From contig JAMCTB010000199.1 in NCBI GenBank assembly GCA_023380955.1, forward strand, positions 1 to 6,149: DNA of 6,149 nucleotides, given 5' to 3'. The notes under the pieces were generated by a model. The model was given only the letters and a program-made list of their open reading frames with translations. It made no database searches and was not told where the DNA came from. This stretch comes from Chloroflexota bacterium. GTDB lineage: Bacteria; Chloroflexota; UBA6077. A program made the position numbers and the translations under genes. Shown one piece after another: positions 1 through 6,090 of the stretch. The stretch's first letter is position 1. Each line of letters begins with the position of its first letter.

Positions 1-593
1 TCCTCGGAGTAGCTGTTCACCCGAGACCAAACCGCCTGGCCCCCAAGATCGTCCAGGTACTGGACGACGGCGTCTACAGGGAAGCTTCCCACCACTTCCT
101 CCATGGGCAGAGCGAACCCGGGCCCGAGGGGCTCCTGGGTCTCACAGCCCAGGAATTGGAGAAAGCTGCCACGCTTCCCCAGATAGTTGATGCCGGCCAA
201 TAGCCCTCTCAGCAGGTCGACCGTAGGATCCGGCAGCCCGGCAATATCGAGGGCAACCCGCAGGTCGCCGACGAAGTAGCAGAACTCCCTGAAGCCGACC
301 GTCGATATGTAGGCTGGACCGCCCGGCTTCTTCTCCTTAGGCTCACGGCGGATCTTCAAGAAAGTGTTGCTCACCACTGTCTCGCGAGGAGGCTCGAATC
401 GGACTCTCAGCGCCTTGACCATATCGAAGAGTTCCGCGCCGTCCTGTCCGCTACGAAAGGCCGCGTCCAGGAGAGCCATCTTCACTGCGTACATGGTGGG
501 CACCAGGTTGGTCCGACCTCCTGAGCTAGTGGTCTGGGACGCTCGAAGGGAGAAGAGCGACACCGGCCTGTAGGTAGTGATCAGCCAGGTCAT
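1..593 (-). CDS. cas5: Cas5 subunit of type I Cascade (Cas5a-like), C-terminus cut by window edge
   Basis: This reading frame begins at an ATG at 593 and stays open to base 3, giving 197 residues with no stop before the left edge. Cas5 is a RAMP-fold protein that caps the 5' handle of the crRNA and contacts Cas8 and the first Cas7. The N-terminus (MTWLITTYRPVSLFSLRAS) is followed by a P-T-x-Y-A-x-K-x-A-L-x-D-A segment (residues 32-44). A glycine-rich motif YLGKRGSFLQF lies at residues 137-147. Both resemble Cas5 of the I-A (Apern) kind as I know it, and position directly after cas7 is the usual cas5 place. GGGAGG (599-604) sits 5 nt before the ATG, inside the 13-nt gap after cas7. Known Cas5 proteins are about 200-270 residues, so only a short C-terminal part should be missing. 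I am fairly sure of Cas5 and less sure of the subtype. Confidence 0.85.
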   Translation of the reverse strand, partial: MTWLITTYRPVSLFSLRASQTTSSGGRTNLVPTMYAVKMALLDAAFRSGQDGAELFDMVKALRVRFEPPRETVVSNTFLKIRREPKEKKPGGPAYISTVGFREFCYFVGDLRVALDIAGLPDPTVDLLRGLLAGINYLGKRGSFLQFLGCETQEPLGPGFALPMEEVVGSFPVDAVVQYLDDLGGQAVWSRVNSYSE

Positions 594-606
594 GGTCTCC
601 TCCCGT

Positions 607-1566
607 CTACACCCTATCCACCAACTCCGCCATGGCGGTTGCGAAGTCCCCCAGCCCCTCGAATGCCCGGAAGCCGACGCTGCCCGGGTTCAGGCGGTTG
701 AGCCCGGCAGCGATTCGATCGGTCTCCTCGCGGAGCTTGCCCACGTCCCCGACGAGGCCGCTCACCATGGGAGCCGGGACGAAGCCGGTGGACCAGGACA
801 CCACCCCCCGGAAGTCGGTAATGTGGGGATTCTGGGTGTTTCGCAGGGCCCCGTTCGGCTTCAGGAACGTGTATGTCAGGCTCTCCAAGAGCACCCGTTG
901 CCGGCGACGCCGATCATGCTCCTCGACCGCATACTCCCGGGAGATGTCGTTGAAACCCACCCTGTGAAGATCGACGTTCACGATGGCAGCGTACACGCCG
1001 GAGCTGGCCGGGCGGTAGAAGATGTTCTGGCCGACATTGGCCCCGGTTTCACCGCCTGACCCCTCGCCACGACCGGCCATGTCGTACTTCACGTGGAAGT
1101 ACCGTTCGGTGCGGGTCCTGTCCGGCAGCCCCACCAGCCAGCCAAACTCCACCACCGACTTTCTGGGCGTGGACCGGTTGCCCATGGTTATGAGTATTCC
1201 CTCCACATCGTCCATCGCGCACGAGCGCAGCACCCGGTCGAGGATCTCCGCATTCTCCTTTACATCGCCGAGAGCCGCCATGAACACCCCGTCGTCGTTG
1301 ATCCGGTTCGCGCTGAATCGCCGGCAACCTCCGCACAGCTTCAGTTCCGCCCCACCGTTCGCGATGGCCTGAAAGTGCTCGGACTGTATGTGCTTCAGCA
1401 TGTCGCCGGAAACCGCGTTGACGACGGCGAGCTTGCCCTCTCCGTCGACGATATGGACCATCCGGGTCTGAATCTGATTGCCCTCGCCGCCCTCGTTGTT
1501 CAGCGAGTGGAGGTCCATGGTGATGAGGCCGCTGACGCTGACGGAACTCAAGGCTTCCCCTGTCAT
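607..1566 (-). CDS. cas7: Cas7 crRNA-binding backbone protein, DevR/Csa2-type
   Basis: This 319-residue protein is the probable Cascade backbone subunit, which polymerises along the crRNA spacer. Visible DevR-family marks in order are: SVSGLITMDLHSLNNEGGEGN (8-28 start, N30 end), a glycine-rich first strand and turn; VVNAVSGDMLKHIQSEHF (48-65), matching the family's P-A-I-S-G-x-x-L-K-H region; QNIFYRPASSGVYA (180-193), the central RRM-like strand; and LRNTQNPHI (241-249), near the family's conserved P-H. Length is normal for the family. Residues 164-177 are Gly/Glu-rich and may be a flexible loop. C78-G-G-C81 is a CxxC pair that could bind metal, but no second pair is seen. AAAGGAG (1575-1581) lies 8 nt before the ATG. 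It follows cas8 by 38 nt and precedes cas5 by 13 nt. The DevR/Csa2 look argues for I-A-like or a related I-B variant, and against the Csb1-type Cas7 of I-G. Confidence 0.88.
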   Translation of the reverse strand: MTGEALSSVSVSGLITMDLHSLNNEGGEGNQIQTRMVHIVDGEGKLAVVNAVSGDMLKHIQSEHFQAIANGGAELKLCGGCRRFSANRINDDGVFMAALGDVKENAEILDRVLRSCAMDDVEGILITMGNRSTPRKSVVEFGWLVGLPDRTRTERYFHVKYDMAGRGEGSGGETGANVGQNIFYRPASSGVYAAIVNVDLHRVGFNDISREYAVEEHDRRRRQRVLLESLTYTFLKPNGALRNTQNPHITDFRGVVSWSTGFVPAPMVSGLVGDVGKLREETDRIAAGLNRLNPGSVGFRAFEGLGDFATAMAELVDRV

Positions 1567-1604
1567 GTCATCTGCTCCTTTCTGACTCTAACCACATTCC
1601 CCTG

Positions 1605-2084
1605 TTACTCTGCGTCCTCCACATCGAGAGCTTCACCCTCCTCGCCAACTCCCTGTTCCGGCCCGACACTCGCCAGGGTTGCATCCCGGGCATCCCGCGC
1701 CGCGCCGTATGCTACCAGTAGCATGGTCACCACCTCGGAGCCGAACCTGTCGATCAGGCGCACCAACTCGTCAAGCTGCTGCTGGGTTACCTGGAGACGC
1801 CGCCGGCGGTCCTCGCGCAGGCCGAGCTTGGCCCGGTGCTCGGCCCTTCGGGCGTTCTCGTAGTTGTAGCCGGCGACGAAGCCGCTGAGCATCGCCACCA
1901 CCTGGTCCTTGAAGCGGGCCTTCTGGCGAAGGTCCTGGAACAACCCGTAGTGGATCTCGTAGTCCTGCTTGCCGGTTCTAGCCTTGTGGAACTGCTCTGA
2001 GACAGTCGCACGCCGGATGGCAGTAGCCACCGCCCGAAACCCCTCACTCTGGACGATCTCCTCATAGGATTCCGATGTGCTCAT
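1605..2084 (-). CDS. cas11: Candidate Cas11 small subunit from an internal start inside cas8
   Basis: An in-frame ATG at 2084 (Cas8 residue 442, reading MSTSESYEEIV) is preceded by GGGGAGG (2091-2097) with a 6-nt spacer. That site is as strong as those of the annotated operon genes. Initiation there would yield a 159-residue, largely helical, basic protein with the YGLFQDL and YNYENAR motifs and an acidic tail. Known biology: in types I-B, I-C and I-D the small subunit Cas11 is made from an internal start within the large-subunit gene, and it lines the Cascade belly to stabilise the target strand. Type I-A usually has a separate csa5 gene, which is not seen in this operon up to the window edge. 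The ORF, site and spacing are visible; the translation itself and the role are inferred. The other nearby methionine (residue 421, at 2147) has no such site. Confidence 0.55.
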   Translation of the reverse strand: MSTSESYEEIVQSEGFRAVATAIRRATVSEQFHKARTGKQDYEIHYGLFQDLRQKARFKDQVVAMLSGFVAGYNYENARRAEHRAKLGLREDRRRRLQVTQQQLDELVRLIDRFGSEVVTMLLVAYGAARDARDATLASVGPEQGVGEEGEALDVEDAE

Positions 2085-3407
2085 CAGCAACCTCCCCACG
2101 TTCTGAACTGTGAACAGCGGCACGGGCGCTTTCGCCCCCTTCCGCATGGCGTGGCAGGCGTACATCCCCCAGAAGTCGAACAGCGCCCGCAGGTCCTCGT
2201 CTCCGGCTGAGAGGAAGTCTCGGTACCGGATCAGCATCGCTGCCTCTTCCGACTTCTCCTCGTCGAGGAACCGCACGACCCGTATGTGCTCCTCCAGAAT
2301 ACGAACCCACGCTTCGGCCGAAGCAGCGTCTCGAACGCGGAACCATCCGGGAAGTCCGATGAACGAGGTGTTGGTCAGGGCGTAGGCGCTCCCCAGGTTG
2401 CTGAAGAAAGCCGTCTGGAGCCCGGCCACCACGTCCCTCGGCGCCCTGTTCCGGATACTGTAGGGATCGTCGTCGACTCCGCCCAGTAGCCCCGAGCTGC
2501 GGACGAGGACAGCAGACAGCTCCAGCACGGACCGAACGTCGATGTGAACGGGAGTCGCCCCCACCCGCAAGCCCACGAAGTCCCTCCAAAGGCTCGGCAC
2601 GGCGGCACCATCCAGGCTTCCGGGAGCCATAGCTACGACCTTGATGCCGGTGGTCTTCCTACGGTCGCCGATCCTGTAACCACTGGCGGCAAGGTGGACC
2701 CCGATGTACCGAAGCCACTCCTCGAACCAGTCGACGAAGAAACCCGGGAGGCCCCCGGCCGCCGTACCATCTGGCTTGGGGCGGTTGATCCCCTTGCCGA
2801 CGGGGGGGTTGAAAGCCTGAACCGAGGTGAGCTTCGGTGCGAAGGGCGTCTCGATATCGGCCAGGTCCTCGCCCCGAGCCAGGGCAACGAGCTTCGCACG
2901 AACCGCCTGCCGGAAAATTCCTGGATCCGACTGCCGCAGGGCAAAGTGGAGCTGGTTGTAGCTGCCGAAGGCCTGCAGGACGTTCAGATTCTGGTAGAGG
3001 TGCCACCCTGCCCTCGGAGCGATCTGCCTCAGGTTCTCCCAGTCCTCCTCGGAAAGCCTGCCGCCCCTGGCCTTCACCAACTCCTGGCGACGCTCGCGGT
3101 AGTTCAGTAGCCGCTCTCTCTCTTTCTCATACTCAATGCAGGCGGCCTCACTGGGCGCTTTCGGATCAGTGGTAGTCTTGGCGACATACTCGTACCCGGG
3201 ATCTTGTCGGAGCGTGTCGTAGTCCAGATCGTCGAGATTCGCCGCCATGCCGCCGGGCCAGGCCACCGCGTAAGCCCAGCCCTCATCCCGCACAGCGGGG
3301 TACCTCCCGCGCGCCAGCACCGCCAGCATGCGCACCAGACCGATAGCGGCCAGGGCATCCGCGTAGGTACCCGTCTTCTTGGTCAGATGGAAAGCCTGTA
3401 CCCCCAT
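1605..3407 (-). CDS. cas8: Cas8-like large subunit of type I Cascade, divergent
   Basis: This 600-residue protein is placed between cas3 and cas7, where the large subunit that reads PAM and opens target DNA is encoded. I do not recognise its exact family, so Cas8 rests on position, size and build. Residues 1-60 (MGVQAFHLTKKTGTYADALA) form an N-terminal domain. Residues 88-125 are highly charged and probably helical. Around 219-236 is an aromatic-rich stretch (GLPGFFVDWFEEWLRYIG). Residues about 440-575 are mainly helical with a YGLFQDL (487-493) and YNYENAR (514-520) signature, resembling a fused small subunit. The tail 582-600 is acidic. I chose the ATG at 3407 because AAAGGAG (3413-3419) precedes it by 5 nt. 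It lies 2 nt after the cas3 stop, whereas the longer reading from 3533 overlaps cas3, has a low-complexity start and no such site. The 3' part appears to contain a second translation start at 2084. Candidate relatives are Cas8a and other unclassified Csx-type large subunits. Confidence 0.75.
   Translation of the reverse strand: MGVQAFHLTKKTGTYADALAAIGLVRMLAVLARGRYPAVRDEGWAYAVAWPGGMAANLDDLDYDTLRQDPGYEYVAKTTTDPKAPSEAACIEYEKERERLLNYRERRQELVKARGGRLSEEDWENLRQIAPRAGWHLYQNLNVLQAFGSYNQLHFALRQSDPGIFRQAVRAKLVALARGEDLADIETPFAPKLTSVQAFNPPVGKGINRPKPDGTAAGGLPGFFVDWFEEWLRYIGVHLAASGYRIGDRRKTTGIKVVAMAPGSLDGAAVPSLWRDFVGLRVGATPVHIDVRSVLELSAVLVRSSGLLGGVDDDPYSIRNRAPRDVVAGLQTAFFSNLGSAYALTNTSFIGLPGWFRVRDAASAEAWVRILEEHIRVVRFLDEEKSEEAAMLIRYRDFLSAGDEDLRALFDFWGMYACHAMRKGAKAPVPLFTVQNVGRLLMSTSESYEEIVQSEGFRAVATAIRRATVSEQFHKARTGKQDYEIHYGLFQDLRQKARFKDQVVAMLSGFVAGYNYENARRAEHRAKLGLREDRRRRLQVTQQQLDELVRLIDRFGSEVVTMLLVAYGAARDARDATLASVGPEQGVGEEGEALDVEDAE
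2091..2097 (-). promoter_or_regulatory. Internal Shine-Dalgarno sequence within cas8
   Basis: GGGGAGG on the minus strand contains the full GGAGG core and lies 6 nt upstream of the in-frame ATG at 2084. In the Cas8 frame it encodes Val-Gly-Arg, so it could also be a chance result of GC-rich coding. It is the feature that decides the internal start of the candidate Cas11. Confidence 0.55.
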
Positions 3408-3409
3408 GG

Positions 3410-5821
3410 CTACTCCTTTCCAGCCGTGGCTCTCTGGTCGGCTATCCGCAGCAAACGAACAAGGAACAGGTACAACCGATAGGCTTCGGGGCTCGGGCCG
3501 GGTTGGACCGGTAGTTCCGCCGCCCGGACGCAATCCACAGCTGTCGGCTTCTCGCTCAGGGTGCTCCCCGTTCCGCGCTCACTCAAGACAGACAGAGCCT
3601 CCTCACTGGCGCCGGTCGCCAACTCGAAGGGGTGCAGCTTCGAGGTCCGAGGGTTGTGGTGCCGGGCAACCGCGGAGAAGATTGCCCTGTCTGCACCCAG
3701 ATCCAGAGCGGCGTCGGCCTGCATTTTCCGCAGCAGTGCGATCAGCGCCGGCCACGCCGCGTAAGCCCCCTCCATGGCGTGCGGTGGACGGTGGAAGCAG
3801 GCCTGTCGAGCAAAGGCCAACTGTTCGGGATCGTCAGAGTCGAAGCTGGTATGGGCAAGGAACCCGTCTCTGCGATGGCGATGCACCTCCTCCATCCAGC
3901 GCCACATGGCATCCTGCACGCCCGTCGAGAGCTTGCCCAGGTCGTGAGCCGCGGCGGCGAACCTCGCCAACCGAGCGACATCCTCCACTCCGATCCTGAG
4001 TTCGGTCGCGAACCCATGCGTGGCTACCCGGCTAATCTGCAACAGAGCATCCATCTCCCTCAGTACTCTCCCCGCATGCTCGGCGTAGTATTCCTTGCGA
4101 TACGAGGCTCGCCTGATCCGGAGGTCGGCCTCGACGCGGGTGGGGTGAGATTCGTAGCCGCCGGGCTCCCCTGGGAGGAGACGCAGCCCGTACTCGGAGT
4201 CGTAAGATGCCAGGGTGGGGTGCAGGGCGAGGACGAAGTGCCTCTCGGCGTCGACAAGCTTTTCGACCTTCTCCCACACGGGCCGCCGGTTATACCCCTC
4301 ATCGCTCTCCTCCGGAAAGACCGGGTACGCCACCTTGCCGGCGTCGCCGCCGGACAGCTCCAGGTGGCTGAGGATGCCGCGGAGCACGATCCTCGGCAGA
4401 GAGAAGGTTTCGGGGCGCCGCGCCAGGTCCAGCGCCGCCGGGTCGTGGTGGATGAGGATGTTGACCGAGTCGCTGTCGCGGATCAACCTCCTCACCCAGG
4501 AGGGTTCGTGGGAAACCTGGGCCTCCATCACCTGGCCACGTCTCCTCCCCAGCACCTCGCCGAGGCGGGTCAGTTCGACTTCCCGATGAGTGACGTCGAC
4601 CACCTCCCGCTCCATCGCGAAGCCGAGCGCGTCGCCGGAGCGCTTCCCGATCTGCTCTGCGACCGCATCCACAATGTCGCGGTCCTCTCGGTAGGGGCCA
4701 TAACGCCGATTGCCGTTCTCCGACCGTTCCAGGTCGTAGACATGGACGGTACCGGCCTCGCCCTCGTAACGGGCGCAGCGGCCGGCGCGCTGGAAAAGTG
4801 CGGCGGCAGTGGCTACCTCCGTGTGCAGCACATCACAGGAAATGTCCAATCCGACCTCTACGACCGACGTGGCGATCAGAATCGCCCCGCCGCAGCCATC
4901 GCGTCTGAAACGTTCGATCACCTCCTCTTCAAGGATCTGTCGGTCGCGTTGTAGGAAACGAGAGTGGAGCAGCATTAGTCTCACACCGGGAAGTTCCCTC
5001 GCAGCCTGCTCCTTGACCTCGCCGTAGAGCTGCTGTGCCATCGCCACGCGGTTCACGACGACGATGGACCTACCCGCGTGGTGGCGAACTACCGAGTCAG
5101 CAGTGAGGGGTTCGGGGTGCCAGAGGTAGTTCCGACGCTTGTCACGCTGGCTGGGGATGGACTCGATCTCCTCCGGTTTCACCTCCACCAGCCGTGCGCC
5201 GGCCTGTCGCACCACCCTGCTGAGGGCAGCCCTGGGAAAGGTCGCGGACATCACCAGGGTGCGGCTGTGGGGCTTGAGCTGCCTCGCAACGTCAAGGGCG
5301 GTGGCGAGGGCACGACCTGGTTCCAGCAGGTGGAACTCGTCGAAGACCAGCAGAGCGCCCAGAAGCGCCCCGGCAGGGACATTCGCCAGTCGCTCGGGCA
5401 GGGAGACGGGCACCTCTATGTATGCGCCGAGCAGCTGGTCGATAGTAGTGAAGATCACGTCCCCCTCGAAGTAGGGGTCGTCGGGGAAGTTTCCGGTTTG
5501 AACCGTGACTCGCAGGTCTGGCGCCGCCTTCTTCAGATCCTCTGCCACCGACCGCCACAGGGCCATCGCGAGGGTCCGCTGGGGCAACGCGTAGACGAGT
5601 CGGTCCGCAAACTGCAGACCGCGCTCCCTGGCATAGGCGAAGGCGGCAACCGGAGCGAGAGTCTTTCCGGCCCCTGTGGGCGCGAGGGCAACGACGTTCT
5701 CACCGGCCAGAAGCCGGTCGATGATCTCCAACTGGAACGGATAGGGATCCTTACCCTGGAACGCTCGACGAAAATAGGCCCGGACCGCTTCCGTGTGGCC
5801 GATCGGTGGCTCCACCCTCAT
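3410..5821 (-). CDS. cas3: Cas3 helicase-nuclease with reversed order (helicase N-terminal, HD C-terminal)
   Basis: This 803-residue protein is the target-degrading enzyme of a type I system, recruited by Cascade to unwind and cut DNA. Superfamily 2 helicase motifs in order: Q30 of the Q motif, Walker A APTGAGKT (47-54), DEFH box (161-164), SAT (192-194), ATSVVEVGLDI (317-327) and QRAGRCAR (344-351). All look intact. The HD nuclease lies at the C-terminus: H582 (likely first metal ligand), H626-D627 within AHDLGK, H681, H721-H722 in ARHHNP, and D795 in LRIADQRA, the usual closing Asp. Standard Cas3 has HD first. Hel-HD order is known for type I-G Cas3, and would also result from fusing cas3' with cas3'' of I-A. 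The DEFH box is shared with some stand-alone Cas3' helicases. It is the first gene of the operon, with ATG at 5821 behind a modest GGTGAGGGG purine-rich site. It ends 2 nt before cas8. Confidence 0.95.
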   Translation of the reverse strand: MRVEPPIGHTEAVRAYFRRAFQGKDPYPFQLEIIDRLLAGENVVALAPTGAGKTLAPVAAFAYARERGLQFADRLVYALPQRTLAMALWRSVAEDLKKAAPDLRVTVQTGNFPDDPYFEGDVIFTTIDQLLGAYIEVPVSLPERLANVPAGALLGALLVFDEFHLLEPGRALATALDVARQLKPHSRTLVMSATFPRAALSRVVRQAGARLVEVKPEEIESIPSQRDKRRNYLWHPEPLTADSVVRHHAGRSIVVVNRVAMAQQLYGEVKEQAARELPGVRLMLLHSRFLQRDRQILEEEVIERFRRDGCGGAILIATSVVEVGLDISCDVLHTEVATAAALFQRAGRCARYEGEAGTVHVYDLERSENGNRRYGPYREDRDIVDAVAEQIGKRSGDALGFAMEREVVDVTHREVELTRLGEVLGRRRGQVMEAQVSHEPSWVRRLIRDSDSVNILIHHDPAALDLARRPETFSLPRIVLRGILSHLELSGGDAGKVAYPVFPEESDEGYNRRPVWEKVEKLVDAERHFVLALHPTLASYDSEYGLRLLPGEPGGYESHPTRVEADLRIRRASYRKEYYAEHAGRVLREMDALLQISRVATHGFATELRIGVEDVARLARFAAAAHDLGKLSTGVQDAMWRWMEEVHRHRRDGFLAHTSFDSDDPEQLAFARQACFHRPPHAMEGAYAAWPALIALLRKMQADAALDLGADRAIFSAVARHHNPRTSKLHPFELATGASEEALSVLSERGTGSTLSEKPTAVDCVRAAELPVQPGPSPEAYRLYLFLVRLLRIADQRATAGKE

Positions 5822-5839
5822 CCCCTCACCCCCGAGGCC

Positions 5840-5858
5840 ATGAGCCGACTCGCCTCAT
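5840..5858. promoter_or_regulatory. 19-bp dyad at the expected cas transcription start
   Basis: The sequence ATGAGCCGACTCGCCTCAT is an inverted repeat with 8 of 9 base pairs complementary about a central C; only the C/C pair at the sixth position fails. It lies just downstream of the predicted start site and before the cas3 ribosome binding region, a usual position for a repressor operator. No binding protein can be named. The near absence of a loop makes a DNA site more likely than an RNA hairpin. Confidence 0.35.
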
Positions 5859-5868
5859 CAATGTGGTT

Positions 5869-5897
5869 AAAGTACACTGGCATCGACAAGATGTCAA
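5869..5897 (-). promoter_or_regulatory. Predicted sigma70-type promoter of the cas operon
   Basis: On the minus strand a perfect -35 box TTGACA (plus-strand 5892-5897) is separated by exactly 17 nt from TACTTT (5869-5874), which matches 3 of 6 bases of the -10 consensus. Transcription would start near 5862, giving a leader of about 40 nt before the cas3 ATG at 5821. The strong -35 with a weak -10 suits a regulated promoter. No other candidate this good was seen upstream of cas3. Confidence 0.5.
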
Positions 5898-5898
5898 T
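5882..5898. promoter_or_regulatory. Imperfect dyad overlapping the cas -35 box
   Basis: ATCGACAAGATGTCAAT has a perfect GACA-AGA-TGTC core and matching outer AT bases with one mismatched pair between. It covers the whole -35 hexamer of the predicted cas promoter. Its centre (5890) is 41 bp from the centre of the dyad at 5840-5858, about four helical turns, but the two half-site sequences differ. It may be an operator; the short arms make chance possible. Confidence 0.25.
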
Positions 5899-5936
5899 AC
5901 CCCCTAATGAGTAGACAGGAACGGAAAATCGCCCCA

Positions 5937-5965
5937 TTGCCCGCGCCAACGGCTGCTGCTATCAT
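5937..5965 (+). promoter_or_regulatory. Predicted promoter of the divergent ribbon-helix-helix gene
   Basis: TTGCCC (5937-5942) and TATCAT (5960-5965, 5 of 6 consensus bases) are separated by 17 nt on the plus strand. Transcription would begin near 5972, leaving an untranslated leader of about 119 nt before the ATG at 6091. That leader holds short dyads at 5989-5999 (TACT-GAA-AGTA), 6016-6029 (AGGTG-CGCC-CACCT) and 6072-6087. The -35 half is weak, so this is a moderate call. Confidence 0.4.
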
Positions 5966-6071
5966 CTACGTCACGACCCGCCGAAGGGTACTGAAAGTAA
6001 CGGGTAGAGAGGAAAAGGTGCGCCCACCTCGATCCGCTGAAGGATACATGGAGGCAACCGCCCTCACACCC

Positions 6072-6087
6072 CGACCTCAGAAGGTCG
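6072..6087 (+). promoter_or_regulatory. Small hairpin/dyad covering the ribosome binding site of the divergent gene
   Basis: CGACCT and AGGTCG form a perfect 6-bp stem around the loop CAGA, ending 3 nt before the ATG at 6091. The likely Shine-Dalgarno AGAAGG (6079-6084) lies in the loop and the 3' arm, so folding would hide part of it. As DNA, the same dyad could be an autoregulatory operator, which ribbon-helix-helix antitoxins often have. It shares the AGGT/ACCT core with the dyad at 6016-6029. Confidence 0.35.
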
Positions 6088-6090
6088 CCC

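Noticed and set aside
577..1863. Several plus-strand open frames opposite cas7 and the end of cas8
   Set aside because: They overlap each other and the clear Cas7 motifs on the minus strand, and their translations are rich in Arg, Pro and Ser as expected for antisense frames.
3408..3533. Upstream start of cas8 at 3533, adding 42 residues
   Set aside because: It would overlap the cas3 end by 124 nt and begins with a low-complexity sequence, whereas the ATG at 3407 has AAAGGAG 5 nt before it and a tidy 2-nt gap.
3410..4054. Possible internal start in cas3 (ATG at 4054 after GAGGGAG) giving a separate HD protein
   Set aside because: The site is too close to the ATG and the product would lack H582, the probable first metal ligand. 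A start at 4528 has only a weak or badly spaced site.
3632..4954. Long plus-strand open frame (440 codons) opposite cas3
   Set aside because: It lies antisense to well-supported helicase and HD coding sequence, its translation is low in recognisable motifs, and such frames are common opposite GC-rich genes.
1..5821. Assignment of the whole operon to type I-G because of the C-terminal HD in Cas3
   Set aside because: The Cas7 has DevR/Csa2 features and the Cas5 is a separate Cas5a-like protein, not the Csb1 and Csb2 (Cas5-Cas6 fusion) proteins that define I-G.
5078..5914. Plus-strand open frame (278 codons) opposite the cas3 5' half
   Set aside because: It is antisense to the conserved helicase motifs and has no recognisable domain, so it is a shadow of the real gene.
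5822..6090. CRISPR array, or a degenerate repeat-spacer unit, in the divergent gap
   Set aside because: No direct repeat of about 25-37 bases occurs; only short dyads and six-base matches such as AAAGTA were found.
5822..6090. Rho-independent terminator in the gap
   Set aside because: None of the dyads is followed by a T-run on either strand, and no transcript is expected to end here since both flanking genes point outward.
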